A DNA stretch of 64,000 bases from UBA1479 sp040218445. Lineage in GTDB: Bacteria > Pseudomonadota > Alphaproteobacteria > Rhodospirillales > Casp-alpha2. The notes beneath the pieces are model-generated. The model saw only the letters and a program-made list of their open reading frames with translations. It was not told the DNA's origin and made no database searches. A program made the translations under genes and the position numbers. Within the stretch, counting starts at the first letter, position 1, and each line of letters begins with the position of its first letter. The stretch is taken from assembly GCA_040218445.1 (NCBI GenBank), contig JAVJRK010000010.1, positions 930,001 through 994,000 of the forward strand. The letters are read 5' to 3'. Shown one piece after another: positions 12,818 through 21,620 of the stretch.

Positions 12818-13932
12818 ACGTCCCTCGCGTCGAAATCGATGCGCGGATCGATGATGTGATACATGACGTCGCCGATGATGCCCATCAGCAGGCCCAGCAG
12901 GGTGAAGAAATAAAGCGTCGCGAACATCACCGGAAAATCGCGGGTCAGGGCCGCGTCAAACCCCAGCAGGCCCAGCCCGTCGAGCGAGAAAATGACCTCG
13001 GTCAAAAGCGAGCCCGTGAACAGAATGCCGACGAAGGCCGACGGGAACCCGGCGATCACGATCAGCATGGCGTTGCGGAACACATGACCGTACAGCACCT
13101 GTGGTTCGGTCAGGCCCTTGGACCGGGCGGTCACCACGTATTGCTGGTTGATCTGTTCCAAAAACGAATTCTTGGTCAGCATGGTCAATCCGGCAAAGCC
13201 GCCGATCACCATGGAGGCAATGGGCAGCGTCAGGTGCCAGAAATAATCCTTCACCTGCTCCCAAGTGGAAAGATCGGCGAAGTTTTCCGACACCAGTCCG
13301 CGCAGGGGGAAGATGTCCCAGTAGCGGCCGCCCGCGAACAGCACGATCAGCAGGATGGCGAACAGAAAGCCCGGCACGGCATTGCCGAAGATCACCAAGC
13401 CCGATGTCCAGATATCGAACTTCGATCCGTCGCGCACGGCCTTGGCCACGCCCAGCGGGATCGAAATCAGATAGACCAGCAGCGTGGTCCACAGACCCAG
13501 CGAGATCGAAACCGGCATCTTGTCCAGCACCAGTTCGGTCACCGACTGGTCGCGGAAGTAGCTCGTCCCGAAATCGAAGGTCACGTACTTCTTCATCATC
13601 AGCCAGAACCGTTCGTGTGCCGGTTTATCCAAGCCGAATTGGCGTTCCAGGTCTTTGATGAATTCGGGCGGCAGGCCCTGTGCGCCCCGGTACTTGCTGG
13701 TCACCGTGCTGTCCCCGCCGGCGCCTTGGGCGGATTTCTTCGCGGCCATGACCTCGGACCCGGCATCGCCGGATACCCGTGCCGTGGCGGCCACATCCTC
13801 GCCGGTGATCTGGGCGATCAATTGCTCGACCGGCCCGCCGGGCAGCACCTGCACCACGGCGAAGTTGATCACCATGATGCCGATCAGCGTCGGCGGGATA
13901 AGCAGCAGGCGGCGAAGGATATATGCGAACAT
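12814..13932 (-). CDS. yejB: Peptide ABC transporter permease
   Basis: 372 residues. DppB/OppB-type permease: first helix at residues 9-30, a periplasmic loop of about 100 residues with a polar stretch (GDAGSEVMAAKKSAQGAGG), then five helices and the EAA-type loop VVTARSKGLTEPQVLYGHVFRNA near residue 290. Pairs with YejE as the channel. It begins 60 bases after yejA, with no hairpin seen in the gap, so all four transporter genes and the reductase are likely one transcript. Confidence 0.93.
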   Translation of the reverse strand: MFAYILRRLLLIPPTLIGIMVINFAVVQVLPGGPVEQLIAQITGEDVAATARVSGDAGSEVMAAKKSAQGAGGDSTVTSKYRGAQGLPPEFIKDLERQFGLDKPAHERFWLMMKKYVTFDFGTSYFRDQSVTELVLDKMPVSISLGLWTTLLVYLISIPLGVAKAVRDGSKFDIWTSGLVIFGNAVPGFLFAILLIVLFAGGRYWDIFPLRGLVSENFADLSTWEQVKDYFWHLTLPIASMVIGGFAGLTMLTKNSFLEQINQQYVVTARSKGLTEPQVLYGHVFRNAMLIVIAGFPSAFVGILFTGSLLTEVIFSLDGLGLLGFDAALTRDFPVMFATLYFFTLLGLLMGIIGDVMYHIIDPRIDFDARDV

Positions 13933-13992
13933 GGCGGCGATGATACGTCGCGGTTGCGGTTGCGGCTAGCTCTGCGGTGAACCTTTGGCTGT

Positions 13993-15849
13993 CTACTTCA
14001 GACCTTTCTTGCGTTCGGGCAGGGATTTCGCCTTGGCGGCATCGACCCACCAGGCAAACAACTGGTTGCCGCGCGTCGGCGTGATCTTGGGCCGGGCGAA
14101 CTTGTCCCAATAGGCGATGCGGTCATAGGGCGCGTGCCAGTTGGGAATCATGTAATGGCCCCATTGCAGCACGCGGTCCAACGCCTTGCAGGCGGTGACC
14201 AGGTCCTGGCGGGTGGGAGCGGCGATCAATTGTTCGATGATCGCATCCACGGCCTTGGATTTGATGCCCATGATGTTGCGTCCGCCCTCGCGGTCGGCCG
14301 AATCCGCCGACCAGAAATCGCGCTGTTCGTTGCCCGGCGACAGGGATTGGCCGAACCCGCCGACCACCATGTCGAAATCGAAGGTATCCAGGCGGCGGCG
14401 GTATTGGGCCGTGTCGATGGTGCGCACGGTCATGGCGATGCCCAGTTTTTCCAGGTTTTTGGCGAAGGGCAGGGCGATGCGCTCGAACAGGGGGCTGACC
14501 AGCAGCATTTCGAACTGGAACGGCTTGCCCGTCTCGCCATGGACGCGCTTGCCGTCCTTGATCACCCATCCGGCCTCGCGCAGCAGCTTCGATGCCGTGC
14601 GCAGGTTGCCGCGGATGTTGCCGCTTTCGTCACCCCGGGGCGGGTTGTATTCCTGGGTGAAGACTTCGGGCGGCAGGTCGGCGCGGAACGGTTCCAGCAA
14701 TTTCAATTCGTCCGGCCCTGGCAACCCCGTGGCCGCCATTTCCGAATTCTGGAAATAACTGCGGGTGCGCGCGTATTGTCCATAGAACAAGGCCTTGTTC
14801 GACCATTCGAAATTGAAGGCATGGGCGAGGGCTTCGCGGACCCTGCGGTCTTTGAACAGGTCGCGCCGGGTGTTGAAGGCAAAACCCTGCATGCCGGCCG
14901 GGCGGTTGTGTTCGACCTGGGCCTTGATCAGCACGCCTTGCTTCACCGCCGGCGTCTCGTAGGACGTGGCCCAGGCCTTGGATGAATTTTCCGACTTGTA
15001 GTCGTAGCGCCCGGCCAGAAAGGCTTCCAACGCCACGTTGGAATCGCGGTAATAGTCGAAAATGATCTCGTCGAAATTGTTGAAACCCTTGGCCGTGGGG
15101 ATGTCCTTGCCCCAGTAATCCTTGACGCGCGTGACCTTGACGAAGCGTCCGGGTTCGAACTCGGTGATCTTATAAGGTCCGCTGCCCAGCGGCGGCTCCA
15201 GCGTCGATTTGTTGAATTCGCGGTCCTTCCAGTAATGCTTGGGCAAAACGGTCAGCTGCCCCAGGATCAGCGGCAATTCGCGGTTCTCGCCGGGCTTGAA
15301 GGTGAATTTGACCGACCGTTCGCCGGTTTGCGCCACATCGGCGACGTTGCCGTAATAGAACCGGAAAAAGGGTGCTCCTTCCTTGATCAGAATATTAAAG
15401 GAAAAGATCACGTCATCGACCGTCACCGGCATGCCGTCGTGCCAGCGGGCTTCCTTGCGAAGTTGGAATTCCACCCAGGACCGGTCTTCTGGCATGGTCA
15501 CGGTTTCCGCCAGGCGGCCGTATTGGCTGAACGGTTCGTCCGCCGCGTCATCCATCAGGGTGTCGTAGATAAAGCCCGAAGCACTTGCCGCCGTGCCCTT
15601 GATGATGAAGGGATTGAAGCTGTCGAAGGTGCCGACCGAGCCCATCCGCACCGTCCCGCCCTTGGGTGCCGCCGGGTTGACGTATTCGAAATGCTTGAAA
15701 TCGGGGGCGTATTTCAAATCGCCGTGCATGGCGAGGCCGTGCGCCGGTTTGGCGGCGTCCGCCGCCCGGGCCGGGGTGGATGTGCCCGGCAGGGTCATGC
15801 CTGCGGCGATCAGGCCGGCGGTCAGAAAAAGGGCGCTCAGAACTCGCAT
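13993..15849 (-). CDS. yejA: Periplasmic oligopeptide-binding protein of an ABC importer
   Basis: 618 residues, SBP_bac_5 family. A signal peptide covers about residues 1-29, ending ARAADA. The lobe signatures KGGTVRMGSVGTFDSFNPF and WHDGMPVTVDDVIFSFN are typical of dipeptide and oligopeptide binding proteins of the YejA branch. It captures peptides in the periplasm for YejBE-F. The ATG follows a GGGGGA ribosome-binding site. First gene of the operon, with a good sigma-70-like promoter about 40 bases upstream. Confidence 0.93.
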   Translation of the reverse strand: MRVLSALFLTAGLIAAGMTLPGTSTPARAADAAKPAHGLAMHGDLKYAPDFKHFEYVNPAAPKGGTVRMGSVGTFDSFNPFIIKGTAASASGFIYDTLMDDAADEPFSQYGRLAETVTMPEDRSWVEFQLRKEARWHDGMPVTVDDVIFSFNILIKEGAPFFRFYYGNVADVAQTGERSVKFTFKPGENRELPLILGQLTVLPKHYWKDREFNKSTLEPPLGSGPYKITEFEPGRFVKVTRVKDYWGKDIPTAKGFNNFDEIIFDYYRDSNVALEAFLAGRYDYKSENSSKAWATSYETPAVKQGVLIKAQVEHNRPAGMQGFAFNTRRDLFKDRRVREALAHAFNFEWSNKALFYGQYARTRSYFQNSEMAATGLPGPDELKLLEPFRADLPPEVFTQEYNPPRGDESGNIRGNLRTASKLLREAGWVIKDGKRVHGETGKPFQFEMLLVSPLFERIALPFAKNLEKLGIAMTVRTIDTAQYRRRLDTFDFDMVVGGFGQSLSPGNEQRDFWSADSADREGGRNIMGIKSKAVDAIIEQLIAAPTRQDLVTACKALDRVLQWGHYMIPNWHAPYDRIAYWDKFARPKITPTRGNQLFAWWVDAAKAKSLPERKKGLK

Positions 15850-15886
15850 CGTTGGTCCCCCGGGAAAACAGATTTCGTTGCGTCGA

Positions 15887-15914
15887 AGTATGGAGATTAA
15901 CGGATAACGGTCAA
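15887..15914 (-). promoter_or_regulatory. Predicted promoter of the yejABEF operon
   Basis: On the reverse strand TTGACC and CATACT are separated by 16 bases, giving a start point near 15880 and a leader of about 30 bases to the yejA ATG. It sits between yejA and the end of hisN, consistent with an independent transcript. Confidence 0.5.
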
Positions 15915-15951
15915 GGAGTGGCCCGCCAATATGGCAAGGATATGACCGGCG

Positions 15952-16743
15952 TCAGCCACTCAGCGCGTCGACCGCGGCCGCATGGGACAGGGCATCGCCG
16001 GCAGCGATGACCGTGCCGTCGCCGTCCAGGCCCAGGGGCTTGCCGGCCCAGTCGGTCATGCGTCCACCCGCCCCTTCGACGATGGGGACCAGGGCGACAT
16101 AATCATAGGGTTCCATGCTTGAATCGCAGACCAGATCGGCCCGGCCGCGGGCCAATTGGCCGTAGCTGTAGCAATCGCCGCCGTATACGGCATGCTTGCT
16201 TTGCCGCCGCAGGTCTTCGAACCGGCCGAAGTTCAGGCCTTGGTGCATCTGCGGCGAGGTGGTGTAAAGCCAGGCTTCGGCCAGGTCCGGGCAGGACCGG
16301 GTCTGCAGGGGCATGCCGTTGCGCGTGGCGCCCAGGCCGGGGGCACCGGCCCAGACTTCGTCCAATGCCGGATTGTCCATCACGCCCAGATAAGATTTCC
16401 CGTCCCGCAGCAGCCCGATCAGGGTGCCGAACAGGGGCTTGCCGGTGATGAAGGCCTTGGTGCCGTCGATGGGGTCCAGCACCCAGACGAATTCCGCATC
16501 CGTGTTCTGGGCGCCGAATTCCTCGCCATAAATGCCGTGGTCGGGGAACTTGGCCGCGATCATGTCCCGCAGGGCGGCTTCGCATTCCCGGTCGGCCTGG
16601 GTCACGGGGCTAAGGTCGGCCTTGTCTTCGATCTCCAGGGCGGCGTCATAATGGCGCAACACGATGCTTCGCGCGCGCGCCGCCATGTCCATGGCCAGGG
16701 CCAGGCAGTCGTCGGTCAGGGCGTCCGTGGTGATTGTCGTCAC
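15952..16743 (-). CDS. hisN: Histidinol-phosphatase, inositol monophosphatase family
   Basis: 263 residues. The metal-binding motifs of the inositol-monophosphatase fold are all present: GEEFG near residue 75, WVLDPIDGTKAF near 90 and the C-terminal EPYDYVALVPIVEGAGG near 215. The sequence pattern is closest to HisN, the histidinol-phosphatase of actinobacteria and many alphaproteobacteria, catalysing the penultimate histidine step; other monophosphatase substrates cannot be excluded. The start is GTG at 16743, six bases after GGAGG. It lies 40 bases downstream of the cytochrome c gene on the same strand. Confidence 0.8.
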   Translation of the reverse strand: MTTITTDALTDDCLALAMDMAARARSIVLRHYDAALEIEDKADLSPVTQADRECEAALRDMIAAKFPDHGIYGEEFGAQNTDAEFVWVLDPIDGTKAFITGKPLFGTLIGLLRDGKSYLGVMDNPALDEVWAGAPGLGATRNGMPLQTRSCPDLAEAWLYTTSPQMHQGLNFGRFEDLRRQSKHAVYGGDCYSYGQLARGRADLVCDSSMEPYDYVALVPIVEGAGGRMTDWAGKPLGLDGDGTVIAAGDALSHAAAVDALSG

Positions 16744-16783
16744 GGCGCCGTCCTCCGATCTGAAACGAGAAGGCGTGAAAGCC

Positions 16784-17296
16784 TTACTTGAGGGATTGCA
16801 GGTAGACCAGCAGGGCCGCCCGGTCGGAATTCTTGGAAATACCGCGGAAGGTCATCTTGTTGCCCGGGGCGTATTCCTTCGGGTTGTCGATGAACTTGTT
16901 CAAGTCCTCCAAGGTCCATTTGCCGCCCAGGCCGGCCAGCGTGCCGGAGAAATTAAAGCCATCGGCCTTGCCCTGGTCGCGATCGACGATGTCCCAAAGG
17001 TTGGGGCCGATCTTGTGCTTGGCGCCCGCTTCCGCCGAATGGCAGGCGGTGCATTTCTTGAACACCTTGGCGCCGCGCTTGGGGTCCGCCGAGGCCAGCA
17101 GTTCCATGACCGGCTTTTCCACTTCCTTGGGTGCGGCATCGGATGCCGCGCCTTCGTCGGCGACGGCGACTTCGAAGCCCATCTTTTCGGGCTCGTCCGC
17201 GTGGACGAGCACATCACCGATTTGATTGGTGCCCCAGACGACCCAAGCCGTCACCAGCACGCCAAAGCCGAGTTTTTCCATTCGGGAGAACTGCAT
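16784..17296 (-). CDS. Membrane-anchored class I cytochrome c (CycM/c-552 type)
   Basis: 170 residues. An uncleaved-looking N-terminal helix (residues 8-30) anchors a periplasmic haem domain. A charged, proline/alanine linker of about 40 residues joins to the haem motif CTACH near residue 85, and an axial methionine lies in GNKMTFRGI near residue 145. CycM-type proteins carry electrons from the bc1 complex to cytochrome oxidases in alphaproteobacteria. It is divergent from pheA, an arrangement I recall as common in the class (from memory, not checked). Confidence 0.85.
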   Translation of the reverse strand: MQFSRMEKLGFGVLVTAWVVWGTNQIGDVLVHADEPEKMGFEVAVADEGAASDAAPKEVEKPVMELLASADPKRGAKVFKKCTACHSAEAGAKHKIGPNLWDIVDRDQGKADGFNFSGTLAGLGGKWTLEDLNKFIDNPKEYAPGNKMTFRGISKNSDRAALLVYLQSLK

Positions 17297-17398
17297 GGTC
17301 TTATCCTTTGCCGATTGTTGCGGGGAATTTAGCCGCCCATGCCGCTATGTTCAAGCAGCTTCGGCCCCCGAATTTCGCGTTGTGTGCCACAGCCCGCG

Positions 17399-17427
17399 TT
17401 GACACCGCAACCCTTGCAAAGGATACT
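17399..17427 (+). promoter_or_regulatory. Near-consensus promoter of pheA
   Basis: A perfect TTGACA is followed after exactly 17 bases by GATACT, which is four of six matches to the -10 consensus. Predicted start point is near 17434, leaving a leader of about 60 bases. This is the strongest sigma-70-like promoter I found in the window. Confidence 0.6.
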
Positions 17428-17455
17428 CCGCACGTTTTTGAAAAGGCCCGTCTGT

Positions 17456-17476
17456 TCCGGGTCTTCCCGACCCGGA
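17456..17476 (+). promoter_or_regulatory. GC-rich hairpin in the pheA leader
   Basis: TCCGGGTC and GACCCGGA form a perfect eight-base stem with a five-base loop, lying inside the predicted pheA transcript and ending 17 bases before its ATG. No T run follows, so it is not a classical terminator. It may block or time translation. Confidence 0.45.
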
Positions 17477-17493
17477 CTTCAGGCCGACACTTC

Positions 17494-18354
17494 ATGGCAT
17501 CATCTGACAATACCATTGCCTTCCAAGGCATGCCCGGCGCTTATTCCCATCTTTCCTGCCGTGAAGCCCATGGCGGGATGGACACATTGCCCTGCCGAAC
17601 CTTCGAAGATGCCTTCGCCGCCGTCCATGACGGACAGGCCCGTTTGGCCATGATTCCGATCGAAAATTCCGTCGCCGGGCGGGTCGCGGACATCCATCAT
17701 CTGCTGCCGGATTCGGGCCTGCACATCATCGGCGAACATTTCCACCGGGTGAACCATCATCTTTTGGCCGTGCCGGGCGCGGATATCGGCGATTTGACCC
17801 ATGTTCACAGCCATGTCCATGCGCTCAACCAGTGCCGCAACCTGATTCGCGAGCTGGGTGTGACGCCCGTGGTGCATGTCGATACGGCGGGGGCGGCCAA
17901 GGATATTGCCGCCCGGGGCGATAAAACGCAGGCCGCCATTGCATCCTCCCTGGCCGGCGAGACCTATGATTTGAATTCGCTGCGCCGGAACATCGAAGAC
18001 GCCGAACACAACACCACCCGTTTCGTCATCCTGTCGAAATCGGCGGAAACACCCGCCTATTCGGAAACGGATGCCTTCATCACCAGCTTTACATTCCGTG
18101 TTCGCAACGTTCCGGCGGCCCTGTACAAGGCCATGGGCGGGTTCGCGACCAACGGCGTCAACATGACCAAGCTGGAAAGCTATGTCGGCCCCGATTTCGT
18201 CGCCGCCCAGTTCTTCGCCGAGGTCGAGGGCCATGTGGATTCGCCCCAGGTCAAATTCGCCTTCGAGGACCTGGGTCATTATTCGGAATGGATCAAGGTG
18301 CTGGGCACCTATCCGGCCCATCCGTTCCGCAAGACCGCCCAACAAGGAGCCTGA
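17494..18354 (+). CDS. pheA: Prephenate dehydratase
   Basis: 286 residues, monofunctional. The catalytic domain starts IAFQGMPGAYSH and ends with the catalytic Thr-Arg-Phe in NTTRFVIL near residue 175. A C-terminal ACT domain (about residues 195-275, with KLESYVG at the phenylalanine-binding position where ESRP is usual) would give feedback inhibition by phenylalanine. It converts prephenate to phenylpyruvate. The frame is open upstream to 17131, but homology and the promoter at 17399 favour the ATG at 17494. DUF983 follows after six bases. Confidence 0.95.
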   Translation: MASSDNTIAFQGMPGAYSHLSCREAHGGMDTLPCRTFEDAFAAVHDGQARLAMIPIENSVAGRVADIHHLLPDSGLHIIGEHFHRVNHHLLAVPGADIGDLTHVHSHVHALNQCRNLIRELGVTPVVHVDTAGAAKDIAARGDKTQAAIASSLAGETYDLNSLRRNIEDAEHNTTRFVILSKSAETPAYSETDAFITSFTFRVRNVPAALYKAMGGFATNGVNMTKLESYVGPDFVAAQFFAEVEGHVDSPQVKFAFEDLGHYSEWIKVLGTYPAHPFRKTAQQGA

Positions 18355-18360
18355 ACCCCC

Positions 18361-18735
18361 ATGACATTCGAAGATATCCGCCCGCCTTTGGGCCTTGCCA
18401 TGTTGCGCGGACTTGCCCGGCGCTGCCCCAGCTGCGGCGTGGGCCATAGCTTCCGGGGTTACCTGAAGGTCATGGACTGCCCCCATTGCGGCGAGGCATT
18501 GGGCCATATCCGGGCGGACGATTTCCCGCCGTACCTTACCATCGCCATCGTCGGCCATATGGTGGTGCCGCTGTTGCTGATGACCGAACAGTTCCTGGCG
18601 CCACCCGTCTGGGTGCAGCTTTCCATCGCCCTGCCTGTGGCGTTGGCTCTGACGCTGACCCTGCTGCCCCGGGTTAAGGGCGCGATCCTGGGCCTAATGT
18701 GGCACCTGGGCCTGCGCGGCGACGAAACCCAATAA
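18361..18735 (+). CDS. DUF983 family membrane protein with zinc-ribbon-like cysteines
   Basis: 124 residues. Two CxxC pairs (CPSCGVGHSF and CPHCGEAL) near residues 22 and 40 precede two hydrophobic helices (about 60-78 and 85-103). This is the DUF983 layout, common in alphaproteobacteria, often near cytochrome oxidase genes; the function is unknown. It lies six bases downstream of pheA and is probably co-transcribed. No other functional clue is visible. Confidence 0.85.
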   Translation: MTFEDIRPPLGLAMLRGLARRCPSCGVGHSFRGYLKVMDCPHCGEALGHIRADDFPPYLTIAIVGHMVVPLLLMTEQFLAPPVWVQLSIALPVALALTLTLLPRVKGAILGLMWHLGLRGDETQ

Positions 18736-18775
18736 CCATGACAGGCCTCCGTGCGGGGCGCCCGCCGGACCAAAT

Positions 18776-18814
18776 AACCCTTTTCTATCAAAGGTATAAT
18801 CCCTCGAAAGGGTT
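18776..18814 (+). repeat. Long-loop inverted repeat after the pheA-DUF983 unit
   Basis: AACCCTTT at 18776 and AAAGGGTT at 18807 form a perfect eight-base inverted repeat with a 23-base A/T-rich loop. It lies between the DUF983 gene and the sensor kinase and may be a weak terminator or a protein site. There is no following T run. Confidence 0.3.
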
Positions 18815-18927
18815 CGCCTTTCCGGGATGGTTTGGTATGGTTTGGAGTTGCATACAATAAAAGGCGCAAATGGCGCCCAATAAAACACGATCGAGGGCTC
18901 TTTTCGGAAGACCGGAGGCAGACCGCC

Positions 18928-20304
18928 ATGGCCGACTTGTTCATGGGCGCCATCCCGCTTCTCAGCATTGTGATCGTACTGATCGCGCTCCTTTATTATG
19001 GGCGGAAACGGGATGTGTTCGACCGGATGGGTTGGACGTTTCTGTCGAGCGGCGTTTTTCTGTTTCTCTGTGCGGCGGTGTTGCAATTGACGGCAAGGGA
19101 CAGTTTGGCGCCCGGTATTGCGATCGCCAGTCTGGCCGGGGCTGTGGCCGTCATGGTTGGTATTGCTCGATTGATCCGAACCGCCCCTGCAGACAATCGC
19201 CGGCCCGAAGCCATATTGGAGGCCGCGGTCGAGGGCATGTCCGAAGGGATACTCTACTTTGATGCCGATGACCGTCTGGTTCTGGTCAACGGCAAGATCG
19301 CTGAAATGTATCCCTTGGCTAAAGAAGTCTTTGTTCCCGGCGTGTCTTATGAAACCTGTCTTCGCAAAGGTGTGGAGGTCGGCCAATGGGGGCCGACGAA
19401 CGGTCAGGGCGTCGAAGACTGGATTCAGGCTACGCTGGCCAAGCATTTTGATCCGAAAGGTCCGGTTGAGTTCAACCTGATCAATGGCCGTGTGATCCGG
19501 GTGGAAGAACGCCGGACACGCGACGGCGGGATCGTCGGCATACGTGCCGATGTCACCGAATTGCGGGCCGCGCAAAAGGAAATTCAAGTTCAGCGGGATG
19601 AATTGGCAAAACTGAATACCCAGAAAGACCGGTTCTTCGCGATCATCGCCCATGATTTGCGCAGTCCGTTTTCAAACCTTCTGGGGTTCTCCGAAGTGAT
19701 CAGAACACAAACCAAGACCCTGACGCCGGAGCAGGTTTCCGAGTATGTGTCGGTCGTCAACCGGACGGCGGAACAGGCCTATAATTTGTTGGTCGACCTT
19801 CTTGATTGGTCGCGCCTGCAGCTTGATCGGATGGATTTCGAGCCCGAGGCCCTGGACCTGGAACAGGTCATCAACCAGAACATGGATCAGATGTTGCTCA
19901 TGGCCGGGGCCAAACAAATCTCGATCACCCGGGAAATCGACCGCGCCCTTCGGGTCCGGGCGGATGCACAGATGGTCAACACCATCCTGCGAAATTTGGT
20001 GGACAATGCCATCAAGTTCACGCCCGACAAAGGGACGGTGACGGTCCGGGCCCATCGCAGGGATTCCTTCGGCCTCATTGAGGTCACGGATACCGGCGTC
20101 GGCATGCCGTCGTCGAAGCTTGAACAGCTGTTCCGCCTGGATATGAAAACATCGACCAAGGGAACCCGGGGGGAGACCGGAACGGGCCTGGGCCTGCAGC
20201 TATGCAAGGAAATGGTCGAAAGACTGGGGGGCGAGTTGATGGTCGAAAGCACCCAGGGTCAGGGCACGTCGTTCCGGTTTACCCTGCCGCTTGTTGCCGC
20301 GTGA
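18928..20304 (+). CDS. PAS-containing membrane sensor histidine kinase
   Basis: 458 residues. Three hydrophobic helices (about 7-24, 34-53 and 58-80) with very short loops, so sensing is probably in or at the membrane. A PAS domain follows (AILEAAVEGMSEGILYFDAD, about 90-205), then a short coiled coil, the HisKA box FFAIIAHDLRSPFSN near 235 and an ATPase domain with NLVDNAIKFTP and GTGLGLQLCKEMV. The ATG at 18928 is nine bases after GGAGG; the frame is open further up. A TACAAT at 18853 may be its -10 box. No response regulator is adjacent, so it is an orphan kinase. Confidence 0.88.
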   Translation: MADLFMGAIPLLSIVIVLIALLYYGRKRDVFDRMGWTFLSSGVFLFLCAAVLQLTARDSLAPGIAIASLAGAVAVMVGIARLIRTAPADNRRPEAILEAAVEGMSEGILYFDADDRLVLVNGKIAEMYPLAKEVFVPGVSYETCLRKGVEVGQWGPTNGQGVEDWIQATLAKHFDPKGPVEFNLINGRVIRVEERRTRDGGIVGIRADVTELRAAQKEIQVQRDELAKLNTQKDRFFAIIAHDLRSPFSNLLGFSEVIRTQTKTLTPEQVSEYVSVVNRTAEQAYNLLVDLLDWSRLQLDRMDFEPEALDLEQVINQNMDQMLLMAGAKQISITREIDRALRVRADAQMVNTILRNLVDNAIKFTPDKGTVTVRAHRRDSFGLIEVTDTGVGMPSSKLEQLFRLDMKTSTKGTRGETGTGLGLQLCKEMVERLGGELMVESTQGQGTSFRFTLPLVAA

Positions 20305-20349
20305 GCGATCGTCCGATACCCCAACGTGGCGGCAAAGCAAGGTCGGGGA

Positions 20350-21312
20350 TCAGTCCCCTTCTTCCAGCCAGTCGTTGATCAGCCGGCGCGAGATTGAATC
20401 CGTGCGCGGCAGGCGCGGGCGGTTGGGGTCGGTTTCGCCGTAAAATTCACCGAAATCTTTCAAATCCTCACGGGAAAACCATTTGGCCTCGCGAATTTCC
20501 GCTGGATCGACGTTGATATCGTCGTTCAGGCCCCTGGCGCGGAAACCCAGCATCAATGAGGCCGGGAACGGCCAGGGCTGTGATCCGCGGTAGGTCACGT
20601 CTTCCACGCGGATGCCCGATTCTTCCAACACCTCGCGGGCGACGGCTTCTTCCAGGCTTTCGCCCGGCTCCACAAACCCGGCCAGGGTCGAATACATGGG
20701 AAAATCCCAGCGCGTCGACCAGCCCAGCAGGCAGCGGTCCACGCCGTCGGCGCCCGTATGGGTGACCAGCATGATGACCGCCGGGTCGGTGCGCGGAAAG
20801 TGCGAACGCCCGCAATCGGTGTTGAGGCAAGCCTGTACATGGCCGCCGTCGCGGGGTTCGGTCGGGCTGCCGCAATCGCTGCAGAATTTCTGCCGCCGGT
20901 GCCAATGCAGCATGCCGCGCGCATAGGCCAGGATGGTCGCCTCGTCGTCGGCCAGCAAGCGCCCGACCTGGCGCAAATCCTCGAACGTGGCGCCGTTGAC
21001 CAGACCGGGCAGATGTTCTTCTTCGTGATGGGACAGATCGACCGCGAAATAGGGCGTGTCGTCCCATATGCCCAGGAAGACCTGAACGCTGGCGTGCTGC
21101 GTAATGGTCATGGCGGCATCGCCCACCAGCCAGCCCGCGCGGGGGGCTTGGCGGGTGTCGCCGTCGCCCGGTTCCACCAGGCTGCGGTCGCGCCATACGG
21201 GCACGATCTTGGCTTCGGGACGGTTCAGCAATTCGGCCAGCCAAGCGGCATCGCGCCGCCGTTCGCCGGCCCGGTCCAGGGGACCGCCCGTATACATCAA
21301 TCTTTTCGGCAT
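20350..21312 (-). CDS. nudC: NADH pyrophosphatase (NAD-cap decapping Nudix hydrolase)
   Basis: 320 residues. The zinc-ribbon cysteines CSDCG and CLNTDCG lie near residues 145 and 165, then the Nudix box GFVEPGESLEEAVAREVLEES near 225 and the NudC-specific SQPWPFPASLMLGF motif shortly after. NudC hydrolyses NADH to NMNH and AMP and removes NAD caps from RNA. The N-terminal domain is longer than in E. coli, as usual in alphaproteobacteria. It diverges from the SRP RNA gene and converges on the PAS kinase gene. Confidence 0.95.
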   Translation of the reverse strand: MPKRLMYTGGPLDRAGERRRDAAWLAELLNRPEAKIVPVWRDRSLVEPGDGDTRQAPRAGWLVGDAAMTITQHASVQVFLGIWDDTPYFAVDLSHHEEEHLPGLVNGATFEDLRQVGRLLADDEATILAYARGMLHWHRRQKFCSDCGSPTEPRDGGHVQACLNTDCGRSHFPRTDPAVIMLVTHTGADGVDRCLLGWSTRWDFPMYSTLAGFVEPGESLEEAVAREVLEESGIRVEDVTYRGSQPWPFPASLMLGFRARGLNDDINVDPAEIREAKWFSREDLKDFGEFYGETDPNRPRLPRTDSISRRLINDWLEEGD

Positions 21313-21409
21313 CCGGGAAAATTGGCATAAGCCGCGCGCCCTGGCAACGCTGTATGGGGGCTGAATGCGATGGGCTGCAATTTATCCCCAGGCTTGCCAT
21401 GTGCCGCGC

Positions 21410-21440
21410 TTGTGGAAACCTGGGAAAGAGTTGCTATATT
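21410..21440 (+). promoter_or_regulatory. Predicted promoter of the SRP RNA gene
   Basis: An extended -10 box TGC-TATATT ends at 21440 and a -35-like TTGTGG starts at 21410. Start point predicted at about 21446, which matches the expected 5' end of the RNA. The 19-base spacing is long but the TGn extension would compensate. Confidence 0.5.
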
Positions 21441-21445
21441 ACGGC

Positions 21446-21543
21446 CAGGAGACTGGCCCGGACGGGCTTCCTCGCCAACCCGGTCAGGTCCGGAAGGAAG
21501 CAGCCGTAACGAGTTTCGGCCCGGGTCGGTGCCAGTCTCCGCT
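21446..21543 (+). ncRNA. ffs: Bacterial small signal recognition particle RNA (4.5S)
   Basis: The conserved apical domain GGTCAGGTCCGGAAGGAAGC is present in full, including the GGAA tetraloop and the symmetrical internal loop bases that bind Ffh. The ends GGAGACTGGC (21448) and GCCAGTCTCC (21531) pair perfectly over ten bases, closing a single long hairpin of about 98 bases. With Ffh it targets nascent membrane proteins to FtsY. It is followed by dnaX, the usual neighbour. No Alu domain, as expected for proteobacteria. Confidence 0.95.
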
Positions 21544-21620
21544 TAATATTGACGCGGCGTGCCCCGGCGGTTGCGCCGCCCCCGGCCGGGAAAACCGGCT
21601 TTTCCCGCCACGGACGGCCC

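Noticed and set aside
17131..17493. Extended N-terminus of pheA
   Set aside because: The frame is open but runs antisense to the cytochrome c gene, and the promoter at 17399 would lie inside it; the protein family begins at 17494.
21549..21620. Longer N-terminus of dnaX
   Set aside because: Its start would lie almost at the 3' end of the SRP RNA. The family match begins after residue 20 of the shorter form.
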